Source: a bacterium
Lineage (GTDB): Bacteria > Planctomycetota > J058 > JACQDU01
DNA: 27,654 nt
Assembly: GCA_016200955.1 (NCBI GenBank)
Contig: JACQDU010000338.1
Location: 1 to 27,654, forward strand
Reading direction: 5' to 3'
In this document: positions 22,039-27,654 of the stretch, piece by piece
How the letters are laid out: the number at the start of each line of letters is the position of its first letter
How positions within the stretch are numbered: the first letter of the stretch is position 1
The notes under the pieces: model-generated
What the model was told of the DNA's origin: nothing
What the model saw: the letters and a program-made list of their open reading frames with translations, nothing else
The model's database searches: none
Translations under genes and position numbers: made by a program

Positions 22039-23808
22039 ATGAACGAGACCGTGAAAGAGAAGCCTGCGGCGGCGCTCCCCTGGTCGCCCGCGGCCATGCA
22101 GGGAGCTCACCCCGAGACTCCCACGGCGGAGCTCGACGCCGCCGTCAAGGACCTCCAGGCTTCGAAGGAGAGCTGGACCCGCCTCCAGGTCCCCGACCGG
22201 ATCCGGCTCCTCGAGCGGCTCCTGCGCGACTACGAGGCCGTCGCTCCCGAGGCCGTCGCGGCGGCGTGCAAGGCGAAGGGCCTCGACCCCGGCGATCCGC
22301 GCTCGGGCGAGGAGTGGCTCGGAGGTCCTCTCCTGATCCAGAGGAACCTCCGTCTCCTCGCGCAGAGCCTGGGAGATGTCCTGGCCTACTGAGCGCCCCG
22401 GATCCCGGGCCCGATCACGACGCGGAAGGACGGCCAGGTCGTCGCGCGCGTCTTCCCCGAGGGCGGATACGACAAGCTCCTCTTCAAGGGCCTCACGGCC
22501 GAGGTCTGGATGGAGCCCGGGGTCACGGAAGCGAACCTGCGCGAGAACCAGGCGCGGATCTACCAGAGAGGCGCCGAGAAATCGGGCAAGGTCGCTCTCG
22601 TCCTGGGCGCCGGGAACGTCGCCGCGATCGGGCCCACCGACGTCCTCTACAAGCTCTTCATGGAAGACCAGGTCTGCCTGCTCAAGATGAACCCGGTCAA
22701 CGAGTATCTCGGCCCTTTCATCGAGAGAGGCTTCCGCGCCCTCGTGGAAGGCGGGTTCCTGAGAGTCGTCTACGGCGGAGCCGCGGTCGGGAAGCACCTC
22801 ACGTCTCACCCGGGGATCGACGAGATCCACATCACGGGCTCCGACAAGACGCACGACATGATCGTCTGGGGCCCTCCCGGCACCGAGCGCGAGGAGAGGA
22901 TCCGGAAGAAGGAGCCTCTCTGCAAGAAGCGGATCACCTCCGAGCTCGGGAACGTGAGCCCCGTGGTCGTCGTGCCGGGCCCGTGGACGCCGGACGACCT
23001 CGAGTTCCACGCGCTCAACGTGGCCTCGCAGGTCCAGAACAACGCGTCCTTCAACTGCAACGCCGCGAAGCTCCTCATCCAGCAAGCCGGCTGGAGCGAG
23101 CGCGCGAACCTGGTCGCGGCGATCAAGCGGCGGCTCCGGGACGCTCCGAGCCGGCGCGCGTACTACCCGGGCGCCGAGGAGCGCTACGACGCCTTCCTGA
23201 GAGCTCACCCCGAGGCCGAGCCCCTCGGAGTGCGCGCTCAGGGAGTCGTGCCGTGGACTCTCATCCCGAACGTCCCGTCCACGAAGGAAGACGACATATG
23301 CTTCAAGAGTGAAGCGTTCTGCGGAGTCCTCGCGGAGACGGGCCTCGAGGCGAGGGACCCGATCGACTTCCTCGAGAAGGCCGTGCGCTTCCTGAACGAC
23401 GTCGTCTGGGGAACGCTCAACTGCTGCGTGATCGTGCACCCGAGGAGCCTCGAGGACCCCGCGTTCGCCGCGGCCTTCGACAGGGCGGTCGCGGACCTCC
23501 GCTACGGGACGATCGGGATCAACTACTGGCCGGCGATCGGCTACGGCCTGATCTCTCCCACGTGGGGAGCCTTCCCCGGGCACCCGCTCGAGAACATCCA
23601 GAGCGGGCGAGGAGTCGTCCACAACTCCCTCCTGTTCGAGAAGCCCCAGAAGAGCGTGATCCGCGGGCCTTTCAGGACGTCTCCCTTGCCGCCGTGGTTT
23701 CTCTCGCACAGGACGACGCACGAGATGGGGCCCAAGCTCACGAGGTTCGAGACGAAGCCGGGGTTGCTCAAGGTGCCGGGGATCCTCTGGTCGGCGCTGC
23801 GCGGCTGA
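22039..23808 (+). pseudogene. Aldehyde dehydrogenase family protein interrupted by an in-frame TGA
   Basis: One continuous frame runs from ATG 22039 to TGA 23808, broken only by a TGA at 22390-22392. The first part gives 117 residues ending GDVLAY. The frame then resumes with APRIPGPITTRKDGQVVARVF and continues through the NAD-dependent aldehyde dehydrogenase core: GAGNVAAIGPTDVLYKLF, GIDEIHITGSDKTHD, the catalytic Glu region ITSELGNVSPVVVVPG, and the nucleophile region NNASFNCNAAK. The whole would be about 588 residues. No frameshift is involved; one base change such as TGA to GGA would restore the gene. Expression could also restart inside, for example at ATG 22510, but that product would lack the N-terminal part. 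It follows arsC and the permease gene by 34 bp and faces the methyltransferase gene at 24192. Confidence 0.8.
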
Positions 23809-23814
23809 GCGCAA

Positions 23815-23835
23815 GGCCAAACGGCTCCGTTTGCC
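23815..23835 (+). terminator. Hairpin after the aldehyde dehydrogenase gene
   Basis: AAACGG (23819-23824) and CCGTTT (23827-23832) form a tight stem that extends, past a bulged C, through GGC/GCC (23815-23817 with 23833-23835). It begins 7 nt after the stop codon. It has only a short T-run in the descending arm, so it is a moderate terminator candidate. Confidence 0.45.
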
Positions 23836-23955
23836 GGTCACCGGTTGCCGGTCACGGTCGCCGGTCACCGGTCACGGTCGCCGGTCACCGGAAGCCGGTC
23901 ACGGTCACCGGTCACCGAAGCCGGTCACCGGAAGCCGGTCACCGGAAGCCGGTCA
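23833..23955. repeat. Degenerate short tandem repeat array (GCCGGTCACCG units)
   Basis: About 123 bp are built from copies of GCCGGTCAC. The 5' half alternates GGTCACGG and TCGCCGGTCACC; the 3' half has 14-bp units GGTCACCGGAAGCC, three of them nearly in a row. GGTGACC-type palindromic cores (GGTCACC) recur, so the array can fold back on itself. It lies between convergent genes, directly after a hairpin. Spacer sequences of constant length are absent, so it is not CRISPR. The remaining 236 bp up to 24191 show no gene or clear structure. Frames through the array give only low-complexity peptides. Confidence 0.85.
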
Positions 23956-24191
23956 GTCTTGCCGAATGGTGCCACTCATCTTCCGGAGAGGTCGGTGCGA
24001 CGGAGAGAGACGCCCGCGCTCCTTCCGTGTGCGCCGCTCCTCCAACGGCCATGACCGAGTCTTTCACGAAGTGTGACGCGGCAGAGACCGACACCTCGGA
24101 ACCTGCGCCCGGTGAGCGCGCCTTCCGGCATGACCTCGTCCGAGAAGGTGCGCTCGATGCGCTCTTTTCCTCCGTCAGCAGGGCTGATCGC

Positions 24192-27100
24192 CTACCTCAA
24201 TACCGTCGCGAACGCCCTCAGCCTGACGAGAGCGGTGTCGATCCCTTCGATGGAGAAGACCAGTCTCCTGTGAGGCAAGGACCACCCCGACCAGAAGTCG
24301 GGTGAGACGACGAGCCCCGCGGCTTCCGCGAGCGTCCGCCGGAAGTCGCTGAGAGCCGGCCTCGGCTCGTGAGCCTCGTGGCCCCAGATATCCGTCCCGA
24401 CCCACGTGCGCCGCTCGAAGGGAGTGAAGTCGACCGAGACGAACAGCCCGCCCTCGGGCGTGATGGCTTCGAGGTGCAGCTCCCGCAAGACGGCGAGGGT
24501 CCGCTGGGCCCGCTCTCTCAGCCACCCGACGTGAGCGGCGAGGTCGCCCTCGAAGTCCGCGAGCTGCGATCGAGCCGCTCCGACGCCGCCCGGAGGAGGA
24601 GGAGCGACGGCCGCCGTGAGCGCGGCCCGGAGCGCGAGGTCCCTCGCCCAGGCGAAGCCCACGCGCGCTCCTCCGGCGGCGAAGGTCTTCGAGAGAGAAT
24701 CGACGACGACGAGCCTGTGCGCGAGCTCCGGCTTCGCGCGAGCGATCTCGAGCGCGCTCGCGGGAGGATCGGGCGCCCGCGCCGACCCGGGCTCCGGCTT
24801 CGCTCCCGGAAGCGAAGCACGCGAGGCGCCGTGCCTCAAGCAGAAGAAGACCTCGTCCACGAGAGCGATCGCCTCGCGCTTCGCGGCGATCTCGAGGACT
24901 CGCTCGAGGCTCCCTCTCTCGTGGTAAGCCCCCGTCGGGTTGTTGGGGTTGGCCAGGAGGAGGACGGCCTGTCTCCCCTTGGCTCGATCGAAGCGGAAGC
25001 GGAGCTCGTCCTCGTCCAGCCTCATGCGGCCGTAGAAGTCGAACGCGCTCGAGACGGGAGCGAGCTCTCCTCCCGCCGCGACGATCACGGCGGGGAAGAG
25101 GCCGTAGAAAGGCCGCGGGAGGATCACGAGAGGCGGCCGCCCTCCACCGAGAGACCTCGCCGCCGCGATCGTGGCCGAGACGAGAGCCTGTGCACCGGCT
25201 CCGAGGACGATCTCGTCGGGCTTCACGAGAGCCGCTCCCGCGGCGATCCCGCGCGAGCGCTCGAAGTAGGAAGCCGCGGCCTCGCGCGCGCCCACGTCGA
25301 GGCGCTTCGAGTCGCGCGTCGAGAGGCCCTCGAGCAAGCCCGAGCGCAGGCGGTCGGAGACCTCGAACTCGCTCTCGCCGAAGTCGAGGCGGATCCTCCG
25401 GTGCTTCGCGCCGGGGCGAACCTCGGGGAGCTCCGTGAAAGCCGGCATGCGCGCGACCTCCTCCGCGAGGCGCGACTCGCGCGGGATCACGGAGGTGTCG
25501 TTCCAGGAGCCCGAGTCCGTCTTCGGCCCTCCTCGCGGGCCGCGGTAGCGCTCGTTCAGGACCGAGAGGAGGTGCCTGTGAGCCGCTTGCACGACCGTCG
25601 GCGCCCGCGACCACGTCGCGTCGCCGATCCTCTGCATGGAGCCGTAGTGCGGCCCGACCAGCGCGAGCGCCAGCGGGAACCCCGGCTCGGGCTGCGAGAG
25701 CCGGAGGTGCTCCGCGAGGTCGACCGTCACGATCGCTCCCTCGCTCCTCCAGAGGCCATCGAGCATCTGCGTGACCTCGTCCGTCTCTCGCTTGAGGCTC
25801 GCTATGGGAGCGAACGTCCGGTCGAGCACGAGGACCGCTCCGCTGTCGCGAGAGGCTCCCACGAGCGAGCGGAACTGCTCCGGGTCGAGCGAGACGGGTT
25901 TTTCTCGCGTGCCGAGAGACGCCACGACGAGGCGCGCGCGCTTCTCCGCGCTCTTGGGATCGCGCTTGCGCGCGGCCATGACCTCGTGGAGCGGGCGTTC
26001 GAGCGGAGGGTCGACGACGCGCACCTCGCGACCCGCGCGCGCGAAGTCCGCGGCGTGCGCCTCGAGTGCCCTGTCGAGGATGATCAGGTCGTCCGCCTCC
26101 GTCGAGGCGAGCGCGATCGCCTTGAGGAGCTCGCCGCGGGAGGGAGCGACGAAGACCTCGTCCGCCCTCGCTCGGAGGCGGAGGTGCGTCGTGAAGTAGA
26201 CGCTCGCTTCCTCGCGCAGGCCGTCGAGCTCGGTCCCCGGATCCTGAGTGTAAGGGAGCCTCCTCGCTCCGAGGAAGCGGCGCGCGCCGTCGGAGGCGAG
26301 GTGGCGGTAGGGTCTTCCCTCGACGACGTACAGGTCGTGGAAGACGGGCTCGTCGCGCGCGCGGCGCTCGCATGCATCGCGCGCGGAGATCGGCTCGCGC
26401 GACTCCCTGGAAGAGAAGAAAGAGAAGCGGCGATCCGTCGCCTCCTCGGCGCGAGCGAAGGGCGTGATGTCGGTCGAGGGATCCTGCGGGATCCTCGCCT
26501 TCGTGAGGACTCGGGGCGAGTAGCCCCAACGAGCGAAGACCCACCGGAGCACGTCGAACCCCGGCCTCCCCGCGAGCGAGAGCACGATCCTTCCCTCGGG
26601 CTTCAGGCGAGGGAAGGCGTTCTCGAGGACCTTCGCGATCAGGCCGAGCGAGAGGACGTCCTCGAACGTCCCCCGGGGCGGCGTGTAGTCGCCGAGCATG
26701 CGGAGCACGCTCGCGGGCGCGTTCTCGCTGATCACCTGGTCGAGGAGGATCACGGAAGTCTTGGGAGAGCCCGCGACGCGCGGCGCCGCCTTCGGCTCGC
26801 CTTCTCCTATGAGCGCGTGCGCTCGCGCCGCTTCCTCGGGCGAGAGGACCTGCGGGATGTTCCCGCACACGAGGTCCACGACGACGTCGCGCTTCTCGAG
26901 CACCGAGAGGAGGTCGGAGACTCCCGGCTCGACCTTCTCGGCCACGAGCCTGCCGTCGGCGTCCTTCCCCGCCAGCCACGCGTTGATCTCGGTCGCGACG
27001 GCCGCCTGCGGGTTCAGGTCGAGCGCGAAGATCTTCGCGACCGGCGTGAACCGCGCGAGCGCGATCGAGACCCAGCCCGAGCCCGCTCCCACCTCGACGA

Positions 27101-27377
27101 CGGCCCTCCCGCGCCACGCGTCGCGGTCGCGCGACGAGAGGAGACCTCGGAGGAACGTCCGCCCCCAGTCCTCCGGCGCGAAGATCGACGGCAGCGTGAG
27201 CACGTCGATCGACGCCGCGGGCTCCACCTCGACGGGCCGCACGAGGAGCTCCTTCTCCTCTCCCGTCCGCGTCCTGTGAGCCAGCTCGCGCGCCTGCTCG
27301 AGCCCGCGCCCGCGCGTCTCCGGGTCACGGAGCAACGCGAGGAGCTTCCGCGCTCGCTCGAGGTAGGGTTCGGGCAT
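24192..27377 (-). CDS. Methionine S-methyltransferase-like fusion (SAM methyltransferase + aminotransferase-like)
   Basis: The 1061-residue protein has an N-terminal Rossmann methyltransferase (about 60-320): motif I VVEVGAGSGWVSIALA (94-109), acidic ALDLNP (118-123), and CGNIPQVL (171-178), the NIPQ variant of the NPPY motif. The order of blocks (GNIPQ, a GLGLIAKVLENAF-like segment, GRPGFDVLRWVFARWGYSPRVL, TDITPFA) matches plant methionine S-methyltransferase as I recall it. About 370-620 is an aminotransferase-like region without catalytic motifs. About 690-1060 is a class I/II aminotransferase domain that keeps NPNNPTG (810-816), VDEVFF (Asp at about 832) and SLSK with the PLP lysine at about 897. 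Expected reaction: S-adenosylmethionine plus methionine to S-methylmethionine. ATG at 27377 is the first start and lies 39 bp after the RING-like gene. The specificity is inferred from architecture, not proven. Confidence 0.78.
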   Translation of the reverse strand: MPEPYLERARKLLALLRDPETRGRGLEQARELAHRTRTGEEKELLVRPVEVEPAASIDVLTLPSIFAPEDWGRTFLRGLLSSRDRDAWRGRAVVEVGAGSGWVSIALARFTPVAKIFALDLNPQAAVATEINAWLAGKDADGRLVAEKVEPGVSDLLSVLEKRDVVVDLVCGNIPQVLSPEEAARAHALIGEGEPKAAPRVAGSPKTSVILLDQVISENAPASVLRMLGDYTPPRGTFEDVLSLGLIAKVLENAFPRLKPEGRIVLSLAGRPGFDVLRWVFARWGYSPRVLTKARIPQDPSTDITPFARAEEATDRRFSFFSSRESREPISARDACERRARDEPVFHDLYVVEGRPYRHLASDGARRFLGARRLPYTQDPGTELDGLREEASVYFTTHLRLRARADEVFVAPSRGELLKAIALASTEADDLIILDRALEAHAADFARAGREVRVVDPPLERPLHEVMAARKRDPKSAEKRARLVVASLGTREKPVSLDPEQFRSLVGASRDSGAVLVLDRTFAPIASLKRETDEVTQMLDGLWRSEGAIVTVDLAEHLRLSQPEPGFPLALALVGPHYGSMQRIGDATWSRAPTVVQAAHRHLLSVLNERYRGPRGGPKTDSGSWNDTSVIPRESRLAEEVARMPAFTELPEVRPGAKHRRIRLDFGESEFEVSDRLRSGLLEGLSTRDSKRLDVGAREAAASYFERSRGIAAGAALVKPDEIVLGAGAQALVSATIAAARSLGGGRPPLVILPRPFYGLFPAVIVAAGGELAPVSSAFDFYGRMRLDEDELRFRFDRAKGRQAVLLLANPNNPTGAYHERGSLERVLEIAAKREAIALVDEVFFCLRHGASRASLPGAKPEPGSARAPDPPASALEIARAKPELAHRLVVVDSLSKTFAAGGARVGFAWARDLALRAALTAAVAPPPPGGVGAARSQLADFEGDLAAHVGWLRERAQRTLAVLRELHLEAITPEGGLFVSVDFTPFERRTWVGTDIWGHEAHEPRPALSDFRRTLAEAAGLVVSPDFWSGWSLPHRRLVFSIEGIDTALVRLRAFATVLR

Positions 27378-27416
27378 GGTGGGCTGCCCTTACGATACCG
27401 CCTCGGCCTCCTCTCA

Positions 27417-27654
27417 TCACCGCGTCGGCGCGCGCTCGGGCGTCTTCCCCGCGCAGCCGAGCACGGTACAGCGCCCGTTGTCGCTCCAGCAGCTCTCGTG
27501 AAGGACGGTCGCACAGCTCGAGCAGGCGATGAGGTCGGGCTCGTTCCCGATCACGTCCTCGTGGCAATACGCGCAGCGCGGGCTCCCCGCGTGGCTCTGG
27601 AACGCGCGCCGCTCTCCTCCCAGCACGTGCACGGCGAGCGAGACGCGGTCGACC
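27417..27654 (-). CDS. Prokaryotic RING-like zinc finger protein (5' end outside or at window edge)
   Basis: The frame is open to the window end (VDRVSLAVHVLGGERRAF...), so the true start may lie beyond it; GTG codons at 27632 and 27626 are possible internal starts. The core is CAYCHEDVIGNEPDLIACSS, then CATVLHESCWSDNGRCTV, then LGCAG. This gives a C-x2-C ... C-x2-C ... H-x2-C ... C-x4-C set of ligands of the prokaryotic RING finger family 1 type. Such small treble-clef or RING-like domains bind zinc and are often joined to membrane or signalling modules; a ubiquitin-ligase role is not implied. The C-terminus is complete (TGA at 27417). It is followed after 39 bp by the methyltransferase fusion and may share its transcript. 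Confidence 0.75.
   Translation of the reverse strand, partial: VDRVSLAVHVLGGERRAFQSHAGSPRCAYCHEDVIGNEPDLIACSSCATVLHESCWSDNGRCTVLGCAGKTPERAPTR

Noticed and set aside
22390..22392. Reassignment of UGA as a sense codon in this genome
   Set aside because: Many other genes here end properly at TGA (for example 7667-7669, 18143-18145, 20869-20871), so a genome-wide change is excluded.
22390..22409. Selenocysteine insertion at the TGA of the aldehyde dehydrogenase, with a hairpin CCCGG-ATC-CCGGG just downstream
   Set aside because: The stem has only 5 bp with a 3-nt loop, starts 4 nt after the TGA and lacks the features of a bacterial SECIS. The position is not the catalytic cysteine of the family, and the nucleophile is present further on.
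23833..23955. CRISPR array
   Set aside because: Units are short and variable in spacing, there are no unique spacers of constant length, and no cas genes are nearby.
23831..24076. Small open frames across the repeat array
   Set aside because: They encode only Pro/Ser/Arg/Gly repeats that follow from the DNA repeat and have no ribosome site.

Overview
The window is about 27.7 kb of very GC-rich bacterial DNA with tightly packed genes and a strong G/C bias at third codon positions. The gene content points to a member of the PVC group, most likely Planctomycetota, with a myxobacterium-like Gram-negative as the alternative. The reasons are several Hanks-type Ser/Thr kinases with unusual fusions (FGE-sulfatase, FHA plus DUF4388, STAND ATPase plus TPR), a pilin-like protein with an H-X9-DG-type motif, an orphan tandem-domain microcompartment shell protein, a prokaryotic RING-type zinc finger, and Lgt together with a large lipoprotein. 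This lineage call is inference from gene families; no rRNA or other phylogenetic marker is present. I found no tRNA, rRNA, transposase, phage gene or CRISPR array.

Layout. 1-1119 (+): the C-terminal part of a transmembrane kinase whose outer domain is an FGE-sulfatase fold without the first catalytic cysteine. 1145-5838 (-): a run of five genes encoding a DUF4132 protein, a HEAT-like protein (possibly frameshifted at its 5' end), a small membrane protein, a tandem BMC shell protein (BMC-T) and prolipoprotein diacylglyceryl transferase (lgt). 5924-7669 (+): an FHA/zinc-site/kinase/DUF4388 protein, followed by a pilin-like protein (7806-8543, +). 8597-14546 (-): a two-gene signalling cassette, kinase-STAND-TPR followed by a GAF/degenerate sigma54-activator-like AAA+/winged-helix protein. 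14710-16503 (-): a Pro-rich lipoprotein with seven beta-type repeats. 16989-20260 (-): zinc-ribbon/FHA/DUF4388 protein, secreted TPR protein, acyl-CoA dehydrogenase. 20407-23808 (+): thioredoxin-type arsenate reductase, PiT-family phosphate permease, and an aldehyde dehydrogenase interrupted by an in-frame TGA. 23833-23955: a degenerate GGTCACCGG repeat array. 24192-27377 (-): a large methyltransferase/aminotransferase fusion with the architecture of plant methionine S-methyltransferase. 27417-27654 (-): a partial RING-like zinc protein.

Common themes. Phospho-signalling dominates: three kinases, two FHA proteins, two DUF4388 domains and several TPR regions. Co-directional genes are often translationally coupled through a GTGA stop/start overlap (2940-2943, 18143-18146, 20868-20871). 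Several operon-leading genes lack a purine-rich ribosome site and instead have a -10-like hexamer 7-9 nt before the start codon, which suggests leaderless mRNAs.

The points most worth following up are the methionine S-methyltransferase-like fusion facing an aldehyde dehydrogenase (a possible S-methylmethionine/DMSP route), the premature TGA in that dehydrogenase, the enhancer-binding-like regulator that has lost its sigma54 and ATPase motifs, and the orphan BMC-T protein.
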